A stretch of 64,000 bases of DNA, from assembly GCA_965248255.1 (NCBI GenBank), contig CBDFIW010000003.1, positions 1,984,001 to 2,048,000 of the forward strand, read 5' to 3'. The DNA comes from JAKZVK01 sp965248255 (lineage in GTDB: Bacteria > Acidobacteriota > Terriglobia > Bryobacterales > UBA6623). Position 1 is the stretch's first letter, and the number at the start of each line of letters is the position of its first letter. The notes below the pieces were generated by a model. The model searched no databases, was not told the origin of the DNA, and was given only the letters and a program-made list of their open reading frames with translations. The translations under genes were made by a program, and so were the position numbers. Below, in pieces: positions 51,068 to 60,007 of this stretch.

Positions 51068-54000
51068 ATGCGTCACAACCGCTCGCGCCACCGTCTAACG
51101 CTTCGTCTCCTCGCCCGATCCGCGCTCTTTGTCTGCTCAACCTCGATTGCGCTTCCGCAGGGTTACCCTCCGGAGACCGCCGCTCGAAAGATGCAAGTAG
51201 CGGAGGGCCTGCAGGTGAAACTCTTCGCTTCCGAGCCCGCAGTGCGGCAGCCGAGTCTGGTCAAGTGCGACGAGCGTGGCCGGTTGTGGGTCATCCAATA
51301 CCTCCAGTACCCCAATCCGGCGGGCCTCAAACGAGTGAAGATCGACCGCTGGTCGCGCACGGTCTACAACCGCGTCCCCGAACCGCCTCCCCACGGCCCG
51401 CGCGGCGCGGACCACATCACCATTCTGGAAGACACCGACGGCGACGGGCGGGCGGACCGGTTCAAGGACTTCGTCCGCGGTCTCAACATTGCCACCGGAC
51501 TCGCTTTCGGCCACGGCGGCGTGTACGTCCTGCAGCTCCCCTATCTGCTCTTCTATCCGGACCGTGACCGCAACGATGTGCCCGACTCCGATCCTGAGGT
51601 CCTACTCAAGGGCTTCGGCATGCAGGACACCCAATCTGTCGCGAACCATCTGACGTGGGGGCCCGACGGCTGGCTGTACGGGCTGAACGGCAGCACCAGC
51701 ACCTGCAAGATTCGCGGGATCGAGTTCCAGCAGGGCGTCTGGCGCTACCATCCCCTCACGAAGGAGTTCGAGCTGTTCGCCGAAGGAGGGGGCAACATCT
51801 ACGGCCTGACTTTCGACCGCAAGGGCAACCTCTTCTACAGCTCGAACGGCGGCGCGCTGTTTTGGCACGCCGTGCAGGGCGGCTACTACCGCAAGAGCTT
51901 CGGCAAGCACGGCCCCTTACACAACCTCTACGCTTACGGCTACTTTCCCCATGTGAAGCACAGCGGCGTGACCGGTGGACATATCGTCTTAGGCGGCACG
52001 ATCTACAACGCGGATGTCTTCCCGGAAACATTCCATCAGAGTTTCATCGGAGCCAACTTCCTGGGCCACTCCGCTTCCTGGTGGCGGGTGAAGCCCCGCG
52101 GCTCCACCTTCGAAGCTGAACAGATGGGGACCCTGCTCGACTCGAACGACACGTGGTTCTCGCCTACCGACCTGTCGCTGGCTCCGGACGGATCGATCTA
52201 CATCAGCGACTTTCACGACAAACGCACCGCCCACCCGGATCCTGATGCCGAGTGGGACCGCTCCAACGGCCGTGTGTACAAGATCGAAGCGAAAAACTCG
52301 AAGCCCGTGACTGTTCTTGACCTGAAACGGCTGTCGAGCGCTGATTTGGTCGATCTACTGAAGCACCCAAATGGCTGGTACGCCGCGCAGGCGCGCCGCA
52401 TCCTCGCTCACCGCCGAGACACGAGCATCCATGCGGAACTGCGCGACCTCATTGCGGCGTCGGACAACGAAGACTTGGCTTTGCAATGTCTTTGGGCACT
52501 GTACGTCAGCGGTGGCTTCGACGACGAGCTCGCTACGGTCCTTTTGAACCACTCGGCAGCATACGTCCGTGCCTGGACGGTGCGACTGCTGGGTGACCGC
52601 CGCACGGTACGCCCCCAGCTTGCGAAACAGCTCTCTGTGTTGGCACGGACCGACCCGAGCGTGGTGGTCCGAAGCCAGTTGGCCGCCAGCGCCAAGCGGC
52701 TCCCCGGCAGTGTTGCTTTGCCTGTCCTGGCTGCTCTGCTCGACCACGACCTCGACGCGCAGGATCCACACGTGCCGTTGCTCATCTGGTGGGCGCTCGA
52801 AAGCAAGGCTTTGCCCAACCGCGGCGAAATGGTGAAGCTCTTCACGCAGGCCGGTACCTGGGCAAGCTCGATGAAGCGGGCCAACGCGCGGCGACTCGTC
52901 CGCCGCTATGCCGCCGAGGGAACAGCCAATGGATACGATGCGGCTTTGCGTCTGGCTCGCGCCGCTCCCTCCCACCGACTCGAAACCGTCGTACAAGCGC
53001 TCGATCAGGGTCTTGCCGAACGGGGCGCCACGTTGGGCGGCCTAGGACAGGGCGGTCTGTTCGAAGAGGTTGCCGAGTTGAAGGATGAACCCGACCGCAC
53101 GCCCGAACGCAATTACCAGGCTCTCAGCTCCTCGCTGAAAAGCTGGATTCGCGCAACCTGGAGCGCCAAGCCGCAGGATCTCGATCGCATGCGGCTTGCC
53201 GTGCGGGCCGGCATCGAGGAAGCCTACGAAACGGTCTTGGGAGTTCTCCGGAATCCCGAATCGCGCCAGGACTGCCGCAGCGATATGCTCGATCTGCTTG
53301 GGGACCTGGGCCGACCCGACTGCATCCCTGCCGTCTTGGAACAGTTCGACCCCCGGCACTCCCCCTCCGTTCGGCTGCGGGCGCTCGATGTGCTGGCCCG
53401 TTTCGCGTCGAACGACGTTTCGAAACGTCTACTCGATTCGTACTCGCAAGCTTCGCCGGCGGAAAAGCAAAAAATCCGCGGTATTGTGCTAAGCCGACAC
53501 GTCACCGCCCGCGCGTTTCTAGAGGGTGTTGACGAAGGCCTGTTTCCCGCCGAAGATGTCGCGGTCGCGGAGTTGCGCCAGCTTGATCTGTACAACGACG
53601 AGAAGATCAACGCGGTTGTCCGGAAGCACTGGGGCAACATCCGGCCGGGAACCACGGAACAGAAACTGGCCGTTATGCGGCGCTACCGTAACGACCTTAA
53701 CGCGGGGGAGGGCGACCCTCAGCGCGGGCATCTCCTCTTCATCGAGCACTGCGCGAGCTGCCACCGCCTGTTCGGCGAAGGCGGGACGTTGGGAACCGAC
53801 CTGACGGACGCCAACCGCAGCGACCGGGCCGCCTTGCTCGCGGCGCTGGTCGACCCGAGCGCCACGGTTCGTGCGGAGTACTTGACCTATCTCGTTCGTA
53901 CCCAGAGTGGTCGAACAGTTCGCGGTGTCGTGGAGCACGACGATACGGCAGGCGTTACCCTTGTTGACAGCGCTCACCAGCAGACACGGATTGCGCGCAG

Positions 54001-54118
54001 CGACATCAAGTCGATGGAGGTTGCACCCGAGTCGCTGATGCCCGAGAATCTCCTCAACAAGCTCGAGCCGCAAGAGCTGCGCGATTTGTTCCGTTATCTG
54101 CAACAGAATGCACCCTGA
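51068..54118 (+). CDS. PVC-type membrane-bound dehydrogenase: propeller, HEAT-like repeats and haem domain
   Basis: 1016 residues, six bases after the PQQ dehydrogenase stop, so co-transcribed. After a signal peptide, residues about 40-420 form a TIGR02604-type soluble glucose/sorbosone dehydrogenase-like propeller (VKLFASEPAVRQPSLVKCDE, ILEDTDGDGRADRF, LTWGPDGWLYGLNGS). Helical HEAT-like repeats fill about 430-850. The C-terminal TIGR02603-type domain has the haem site C895-A-S-C898-H899. Families of this design are abundant in Planctomycetes and Acidobacteriota and are thought to oxidise sugars, with electrons leaving by the haem. The substrate is unknown. Confidence 0.85.
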   Translation: MRHNRSRHRLTLRLLARSALFVCSTSIALPQGYPPETAARKMQVAEGLQVKLFASEPAVRQPSLVKCDERGRLWVIQYLQYPNPAGLKRVKIDRWSRTVYNRVPEPPPHGPRGADHITILEDTDGDGRADRFKDFVRGLNIATGLAFGHGGVYVLQLPYLLFYPDRDRNDVPDSDPEVLLKGFGMQDTQSVANHLTWGPDGWLYGLNGSTSTCKIRGIEFQQGVWRYHPLTKEFELFAEGGGNIYGLTFDRKGNLFYSSNGGALFWHAVQGGYYRKSFGKHGPLHNLYAYGYFPHVKHSGVTGGHIVLGGTIYNADVFPETFHQSFIGANFLGHSASWWRVKPRGSTFEAEQMGTLLDSNDTWFSPTDLSLAPDGSIYISDFHDKRTAHPDPDAEWDRSNGRVYKIEAKNSKPVTVLDLKRLSSADLVDLLKHPNGWYAAQARRILAHRRDTSIHAELRDLIAASDNEDLALQCLWALYVSGGFDDELATVLLNHSAAYVRAWTVRLLGDRRTVRPQLAKQLSVLARTDPSVVVRSQLAASAKRLPGSVALPVLAALLDHDLDAQDPHVPLLIWWALESKALPNRGEMVKLFTQAGTWASSMKRANARRLVRRYAAEGTANGYDAALRLARAAPSHRLETVVQALDQGLAERGATLGGLGQGGLFEEVAELKDEPDRTPERNYQALSSSLKSWIRATWSAKPQDLDRMRLAVRAGIEEAYETVLGVLRNPESRQDCRSDMLDLLGDLGRPDCIPAVLEQFDPRHSPSVRLRALDVLARFASNDVSKRLLDSYSQASPAEKQKIRGIVLSRHVTARAFLEGVDEGLFPAEDVAVAELRQLDLYNDEKINAVVRKHWGNIRPGTTEQKLAVMRRYRNDLNAGEGDPQRGHLLFIEHCASCHRLFGEGGTLGTDLTDANRSDRAALLAALVDPSATVRAEYLTYLVRTQSGRTVRGVVEHDDTAGVTLVDSAHQQTRIARSDIKSMEVAPESLMPENLLNKLEPQELRDLFRYLQQNAP

Positions 54119-54134
54119 TCCCACGGACCCGAAC

Positions 54135-55169
54135 ATGACCTCACCACCCCTGGCCCATGCCGGACGCAGAGCCTATGGCCTCACCCGGCGCAAGCTTCTC
54201 CTGAGCGGGCTGGCGACCGCCGGCACGTCGCTTCACGCCGCCCAACAGGACCGCGAACTCCAAGGCAAAGCCCTCATCGCCATCACCCTCGATCTCGAGA
54301 TGTTGCGCAACTTCCCGACATGGGAAACGACGCACTGGGATTACGAGAAAGGCAACCTCAACGACGAAGCCAAACGCTATGCCGTCGAAGCCTGCCGACG
54401 CGTGAAATCCCACGGCGGCGTGCTACACAACTTCGCCGTCGGACAGGTCTTCGAGCACGAAAGCGTCGATTGGCTCAAGGGGATCGTCGTCGCCGGGCAT
54501 CCCGTCGGGAACCATACCTACGATCATGTTTATGTCCTGGCCCGGAAACACGAGGAGGTCCAATACCGGTTCCGACGTGCACCGTGGTTGATTGAAGGGC
54601 AACCGGTCCCGGACGTCATCCGCGATAACATCAGCAAGTGTTCACTTGCCATGAGGACCCGTCTTGGCATTGCACCGCAGGGGTTCCGCACACCCGGGGG
54701 GTTCCGCGACGGCCTCACCGGGCGTCCCGATGTCCAGCGCATGCTTCTCGACCTGGGTTTCCGGTGGGTCAGCGGCAAGTACCCCCACCACGCGATGAGC
54801 GAAGTCGGCGCGGAACCCAGCCAATCGATTTACGGCGCCATCGCGGCGGCCCAGGCCGAAGCGCAGCCGTTCATCTACCCAACCGGACTGGTGGAGATCC
54901 CGATGAGCCCCGTCAGCGATGTCTGGGCCTTCCGTAACGGGCGCTGGCAGTTGGACTGGTTTCTCGAAGCCATTCGGGGTGCGGTTGCATGGGCGATCGA
55001 GAACCGTGCCGTGTTCGACTTCCTCAGCCACCCGTCGTGCCTGTACGCCATGGACCCCGAGTTCCGCGCGATCGAGCTCATCTGCGAGCTCGTCCGCAAA
55101 GCCGGCGACCGCGCCGCGCTCGTCGACCTCAACGCCATTGCCCGGCGCGCGCGAGCACAGTCAGCCTGA
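54135..55169 (+). CDS. Exported NodB-type polysaccharide deacetylase
   Basis: 344 residues from ATG 54135, with a possible earlier start at 54108 inside the previous gene. The twin-arginine-like signal is TRRKLLLSGLATAGTS. NodB motifs: ITLDLEM gives the Asp (D53; the usual second Asp is not in place), and GNHTYDHVY gives the HxxxH zinc pair (H127, H131). QGFRTPGGFRDG and DFLSHPSCLY continue the family pattern. It should remove N- or O-acyl groups from a glycan in the periplasm. The gene follows the dehydrogenase by 16 bases. Confidence 0.8.
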   Translation: MTSPPLAHAGRRAYGLTRRKLLLSGLATAGTSLHAAQQDRELQGKALIAITLDLEMLRNFPTWETTHWDYEKGNLNDEAKRYAVEACRRVKSHGGVLHNFAVGQVFEHESVDWLKGIVVAGHPVGNHTYDHVYVLARKHEEVQYRFRRAPWLIEGQPVPDVIRDNISKCSLAMRTRLGIAPQGFRTPGGFRDGLTGRPDVQRMLLDLGFRWVSGKYPHHAMSEVGAEPSQSIYGAIAAAQAEAQPFIYPTGLVEIPMSPVSDVWAFRNGRWQLDWFLEAIRGAVAWAIENRAVFDFLSHPSCLYAMDPEFRAIELICELVRKAGDRAALVDLNAIARRARAQSA

Positions 55170-55193
55170 CGACGCGAGCGAAAGGAGAGATCG

Positions 55194-57560
55194 ATGCCAC
55201 TGGCTCTGCTTCGAACGACGGCACTCTCGGCGGTCCTGACCCTGCTCTCCACGGGTGCGTGCTTCGCTCAAGCCGTCACGCTCGAAAACACCGAACCTCT
55301 CGATTGGCAAGGGCCGCTCGATGAGAAGATGCTCGACGGTCTCCACGTCTTCATCGACCGCAAGTTGGAACAGTCGATCGAGACTCGCGCGCGCTACTGG
55401 TCTCGTGACTTCTCCTCGACGGCGGATTACGAGAAGTCCGTCGAGCCGAACCGCAGCCGGTTTCGCGTGATCATCGGCCTCGTTGACCAACGGCTCCCGC
55501 CTTCGATGGAGCGCTATGGCGATGACGACAACCCGGCCCTTGTCCTGGAGACCCCGTCGTTTCGGGGCTATCAGGTTCGCTGGCCGGTGCTTGAAGGTGT
55601 GACCGCCGAGGGACTGCTGCTCGAGCCCCGGCGCGAGCCCGTCGGGCACATCATCGCGATTCCCGATGCGGACCAGACCCCGGAAATGCTCGTCGGCCTA
55701 GCTCCCGGCTCGCGCGCGCAGAGCCAGTTTGCCCGCCACCTGGCCGAGAACGGGTTCCAAGTCGTCGTGCCGCTGCTCATCAGCCGGGCCGCCGAGGTTT
55801 CCGGACATCCGGATGTCAACTTCACAAACCTGCCGCACCGCGAATGGATCTACCGCCAAGCCTTCGTGATGGGCCGGCACATGATCGGCTACGACGTGCA
55901 GAAGGTTCTCTCGGTCGTCGACTGGGTCAAGCACCGCCAAGGTTCCAAGGCAAAGGTCGGCGTTGCCGGCTACGGGGAGGGCGGTCTGATCGCCTTCTAT
56001 GCAGCCGCGGCGGACACCCGCATCGATGCCACGCTCGTCAGCGGCTACTTTGGCTCCCGTCAGATGGTCTGGGAGGAGCCCCTCGATCGCACCGTCTGGG
56101 GGTTACTCAAAGAGTTTGGCGATGCCGAGATTGCGACACTGATCGCGCCACGGGCACTCGTGGTGGAAAACAGCGCCGCCCCGCAATTCAGCGGACCGCC
56201 CGATGTCCCCGATGGGTGGCGCGAGGCAGCAGCGCCGGGGGTGATCACTACGCCCTCGTTCACTTCGGTTTCGGCGGAGTTCAAGCGCATTGAAACCCTC
56301 GTCCACACCGGCTTCCAGCCCAGGCACCTGGTCAGCGGCCCGAATGGAGCGGTCACGGAGCCGGGCTCGTTGGTAGCTCTGAAACGCTTCGCCAGCCTGA
56401 TGGGCCTCAGGTCTCTCTTGGTCGCGACGAGCCAGGTTCCCAGCGACCTACGCCGCCGTTTCGACCCGAAGGTGCGTCAGCATCGGCAGGTGAAGGAGTT
56501 AGAGAGAAGGCTCCAAGAGTTGGTAGCCGCTTCGGGATACGTTCGGGACCGTTTCTACATGTACGAGGCGATGCCTGACCTAACAAACAAGCCACCATCG
56601 CGCATTCGGCGCGCGGAGACACTGTCGGCCGATCGATTCGCGGAGGCATCGAAAAGGTTTCGCGACCATCTCCACGACGAGATCATCGGCCGCCTCGAAG
56701 ATCCGCTGCTTCCGCCCAGCCCGCGGTCGCGTCAAATCTACGACCGAGAAAAGTGGACCGGGCATGAGGTGGTTCTCGATGTTTTGCCCGACGTGTTTGC
56801 CTGGGGCATCCTCCTGCTGCCGAAAGACCTCAAGCCTGGTGACAAGCGCCCCGTCGTAGTCACTCAGCATGGCTATAACGGGCTGCCGCGGCACGTCGTG
56901 GCGGGCGACGATCCCTACTACCGGAACTACGCGGCACGGCTGGCCGAGCGGGGCTTTGTGGTTTTCGCGCCCCACAACTTCTATCGCGATACCGACCGCT
57001 TTCGCTGGCTCGACAAGAAAGCGAAGGCCTTGAAGCTGACTATGTTCTCGTTCATCACCACGCAGCACCAGCAGATTCTGAACTGGCTCTCCTCGTTGCC
57101 GTTCGTGGATAGCGGGAGAATCGGCTTCTACGGCCTCAGCTACGGCGGGACAACAGCGGTGATCGTTCCTCCGCTGCTCGAAGGCTACGCGCTGTCGATC
57201 TGCTCCGCCAACTTCAACGAGGACATTCACAAGCTGACAGCGGTCGATCGCAGCTACAGCTACATGTATCATCCGACGTGGGAGGTGCCCTACTTCAACC
57301 TCGGTAACACCTTCGGCCACGCGGAGAAGGCCTACCTGATGGTCCCGCGGCCGTTCATGGTCGAGCGCGGCCACCACGACGGCGTCGGAATGGACCGCTG
57401 GGTGGCGGGCGAATACGCGAAAGTCCGCCGGCTTTACGCTCAGCTAGGCATCGCCGACCGAGCCCACATTCAAATCTTCAACGGCGGCCACACCATCCTC
57501 GCCGACGAGACCTTCCGCTTCCTTCACAAACACCTCGACTGGCCCGCACCGGAGCGGTAA
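55194..57560 (+). CDS. Secreted tandem alpha/beta hydrolase (acetyl-xylan-esterase/dienelactone-hydrolase-like)
   Basis: 788 residues with a signal peptide (LSAVLTLLSTGACFAQA) and a strong AAAGGAGA site before ATG 55194. Two alpha/beta-hydrolase-like halves are visible. In the first (about 120-400) the nucleophile elbow reads VAGYGEGG, with E262 where Ser belongs, so this half is probably non-catalytic. The second (about 500-788) has YGLSYGGTT with S649, a late H766 (NGGHTIL) and acidic candidates in MVERGHHDGVGMD. The enzyme should cleave esters, perhaps acetyl groups on plant-type glycans, in keeping with the deacetylase just upstream. Confidence 0.78.
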   Translation: MPLALLRTTALSAVLTLLSTGACFAQAVTLENTEPLDWQGPLDEKMLDGLHVFIDRKLEQSIETRARYWSRDFSSTADYEKSVEPNRSRFRVIIGLVDQRLPPSMERYGDDDNPALVLETPSFRGYQVRWPVLEGVTAEGLLLEPRREPVGHIIAIPDADQTPEMLVGLAPGSRAQSQFARHLAENGFQVVVPLLISRAAEVSGHPDVNFTNLPHREWIYRQAFVMGRHMIGYDVQKVLSVVDWVKHRQGSKAKVGVAGYGEGGLIAFYAAAADTRIDATLVSGYFGSRQMVWEEPLDRTVWGLLKEFGDAEIATLIAPRALVVENSAAPQFSGPPDVPDGWREAAAPGVITTPSFTSVSAEFKRIETLVHTGFQPRHLVSGPNGAVTEPGSLVALKRFASLMGLRSLLVATSQVPSDLRRRFDPKVRQHRQVKELERRLQELVAASGYVRDRFYMYEAMPDLTNKPPSRIRRAETLSADRFAEASKRFRDHLHDEIIGRLEDPLLPPSPRSRQIYDREKWTGHEVVLDVLPDVFAWGILLLPKDLKPGDKRPVVVTQHGYNGLPRHVVAGDDPYYRNYAARLAERGFVVFAPHNFYRDTDRFRWLDKKAKALKLTMFSFITTQHQQILNWLSSLPFVDSGRIGFYGLSYGGTTAVIVPPLLEGYALSICSANFNEDIHKLTAVDRSYSYMYHPTWEVPYFNLGNTFGHAEKAYLMVPRPFMVERGHHDGVGMDRWVAGEYAKVRRLYAQLGIADRAHIQIFNGGHTILADETFRFLHKHLDWPAPER

Positions 57561-57690
57561 AGTTTCCGTGCCTCCCTCTGGCGCGCAAGATCCCCAACGC
57601 GAGGATCGACGCCACCTCGAGCGTAACCGGCAGCGGGTACGTCCCCATGTAGGTAGTCTAGAATCAAACCAGCGTCGGACGAGCCGCTCA

Positions 57691-59919
57691 ATGAAGTGCT
57701 TTCTGCAAAGCCTGCCGCGAACGACGCTGCTTTGGTCCGTGATCTGGGCCCCTGCGACTTCACTCGCACAACCTGTCGACACAAGCAACAACGCTTCGTC
57801 AGCAGTCTCGGCTGAGGACAAGGATGAGCCCGCCAGCGATGGTCATCAGCGCATGCTCAAGCTGCTGCAGGAGATCCGCGCCCGGAGTTCCGCGGAGAAC
57901 TTGTATACGGGGGTCGAATTCCATTCCCGAGAGCGTGAACAGCTGAAGTTACTTACCGCGGAGGCCCCGGCCGCCCAGCGAGCCCGGTTACGCCTGCTCG
58001 TCGGGAAGGATGAACTGCGACTGGGCAACAACCTCCAAGCCGTCGAACATCTCCTGAAGGCTTACGAACTATCAGACAAGAGCCTCGTCCAGCCGGTCTT
58101 TCAACTTGCTGTCGCTTACTTGCGCTTGGGAGAAACCCAAAACTGTCTCGCTCATCGCAACGCCGAAAGCTGCATCCTGCCGATTCGCGGCGGTGGGGTT
58201 CATACCGAGCAAACGGGGGCGCGCACGGCCATCAAATACTTGATGGAGGTCCTGGATCGCCAGCCCAACCACATCGCCTCACGGTGGCTCTTGAACCTGG
58301 CCTACATGACAGTGGGGGAGTATCCAGGAAAGGTTCCGCCGCGGTTCCTGGTCCCTCCGGAGCGCTTCGAGTCCGGACACGAGTTCCCCCACTTCCGAGA
58401 CGTTGCTCCCCGGCTAGGTCTTAACACGGTCAGCCTGAGTGGGGGCGCCATCGCCGATGACTTTGACAACGACGGCTGGCTCGACATCGTGGTCTCGGAT
58501 TGGAGCCCGAGCGGGCAGCTTCGCTACTTCCGCAACAGTGGAGACGGCTCCTTCGCCGAGCGCACCGGCGAGGCCGGATTCCGCGGACTTTTCGGCGGGC
58601 TGAACCTGATCCAAGCCGACTACGACAACGACGGAGATCTTGATGTCTATGTCCTCCGCGGCGCGTGGCTTGAGAATGCCGGGCGGCACCCCAACTCGCT
58701 TCTGCAAAACGACGGCAAAGCGCATTTTCGCGACGTAACTTTCGATGCCGGGCTGGGAGAGGATCATTACCCCACTCAGACCGCTGCCTGGGCTGACTAC
58801 GACAATGACGGCGATCTCGATCTGTACGTCGGCAACGAGACCTTCCCCAGTCAGCTCTTCCGCAACGATGGCGACGGCACTTTCACGAACGTCGCCCACG
58901 ACGCCGGCGTGACGAACGATGACGTCGCCAAAGCCGTGGTCTGGGGCGACTACGACGGCGACCGCTACGCCGACCTCTACGTGTCAAATTTCGGGGGGCC
59001 CAATCGGCTGTATCACAACAACGGCGACGGCACCTTCACCGATATCGCCCCGGGCGCGAACGTGACGTACCCGTTCAAGAGCTTTCCCGCTTGGTTCTGG
59101 GACTTCAATAACGACGGGAACCTCGACCTTTTCGTGTCCGCGTACGAGCGACGCGTCGAGGACGTCGCGGCTCAGTACCTCGGACTGCCATCCATGGAAA
59201 CCGAAATGGATAGCCTAGGCCAGGGCGATGGAAAGGGCTCGTTTCAGGAAGTGGGTTTCGAAGTCAACCTGAATCGAATCACGCAACCCATGGGCTCGAA
59301 CTTCGGTGATCTGGATAACGACGGGTTCCCCGACTTCTATCTGGGCACCGGCTATCCAGAGTACGAGGGCCTCATGCCCAACGTGTTGTTTTACAACGTC
59401 GGCGGAAAGAGGTTTGTTGATGTCACCACAGCGGCCGGTCTCGGTCATCTGCAGAAAGGCCATGGAGTGGCTTTCGCTGACTTCGATCATGACGGCGACC
59501 AGGACGTCTTCGCCGAGCTGGGCGGTGCCTACGCGGGAGATGTATTCGGGAATGCTCTTTTCGAGAATCCGGGCTTTGGCAACCACTGGCTCGTCGTGAA
59601 GCTGGTCGGGGTGACCTCCAACAGATCCGCTATTGGCGCACGAATTCGCGCAGACGTCTTGGAGGACGGCAAGAAGCGCTCCGTCTACAAATGGGTCAAC
59701 AGCGGAGGGAGCTTCGGCGCCAATCCCCTCCGGCAGCATATCGGCCTAGGCCGGGCCGAGCGGATTGAATCCTTGGAGATCCATTGGCCTATGAGTGGCC
59801 GCACGCAGCGATTCCAAGATGTCGGAGTCGACCAGTTCATCGTGCTCACCGAAGATCGAGACGAATACGAAGACCTACCGTACCGGCCTGTGGGTTTGCG
59901 GACAGCGACCGGCCCTTAG
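57691..59919 (+). CDS. Secreted CRTAC1/ASPIC-UnbV protein with FG-GAP/VCBS repeats
   Basis: 742 residues from ATG 57691 with signal peptide (TTLLWSVIWAPATSLAQ). A helical TPR-like N-terminal part (about 50-210) precedes a beta-propeller of FG-GAP/VCBS blades, each with a calcium loop such as DDFDNDGWLDIVV, ADYDNDGDLDVYV, WDFNNDGNLDLFV and FADFDHDGDQDVF. The C-terminal ASPIC/UnbV domain has AIGARIRADV and QHIGLGRAERIESLEIHWP. Functions of bacterial CRTAC1 proteins are not established; calcium-stabilised surface adhesion or glycan binding is likely. It is the last plus-strand gene of this run, 130 bases after the esterase. Confidence 0.82.
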   Translation: MKCFLQSLPRTTLLWSVIWAPATSLAQPVDTSNNASSAVSAEDKDEPASDGHQRMLKLLQEIRARSSAENLYTGVEFHSREREQLKLLTAEAPAAQRARLRLLVGKDELRLGNNLQAVEHLLKAYELSDKSLVQPVFQLAVAYLRLGETQNCLAHRNAESCILPIRGGGVHTEQTGARTAIKYLMEVLDRQPNHIASRWLLNLAYMTVGEYPGKVPPRFLVPPERFESGHEFPHFRDVAPRLGLNTVSLSGGAIADDFDNDGWLDIVVSDWSPSGQLRYFRNSGDGSFAERTGEAGFRGLFGGLNLIQADYDNDGDLDVYVLRGAWLENAGRHPNSLLQNDGKAHFRDVTFDAGLGEDHYPTQTAAWADYDNDGDLDLYVGNETFPSQLFRNDGDGTFTNVAHDAGVTNDDVAKAVVWGDYDGDRYADLYVSNFGGPNRLYHNNGDGTFTDIAPGANVTYPFKSFPAWFWDFNNDGNLDLFVSAYERRVEDVAAQYLGLPSMETEMDSLGQGDGKGSFQEVGFEVNLNRITQPMGSNFGDLDNDGFPDFYLGTGYPEYEGLMPNVLFYNVGGKRFVDVTTAAGLGHLQKGHGVAFADFDHDGDQDVFAELGGAYAGDVFGNALFENPGFGNHWLVVKLVGVTSNRSAIGARIRADVLEDGKKRSVYKWVNSGGSFGANPLRQHIGLGRAERIESLEIHWPMSGRTQRFQDVGVDQFIVLTEDRDEYEDLPYRPVGLRTATGP

Positions 59920-60007
59920 CAATCCCAAAACCTCTTGGTCCGGTGGGTGAAGTTTACGGCGCGAGCTTCTCGCAACCAACTGGGCCCCGCACGGTCACGA
60001 CTCGTTC

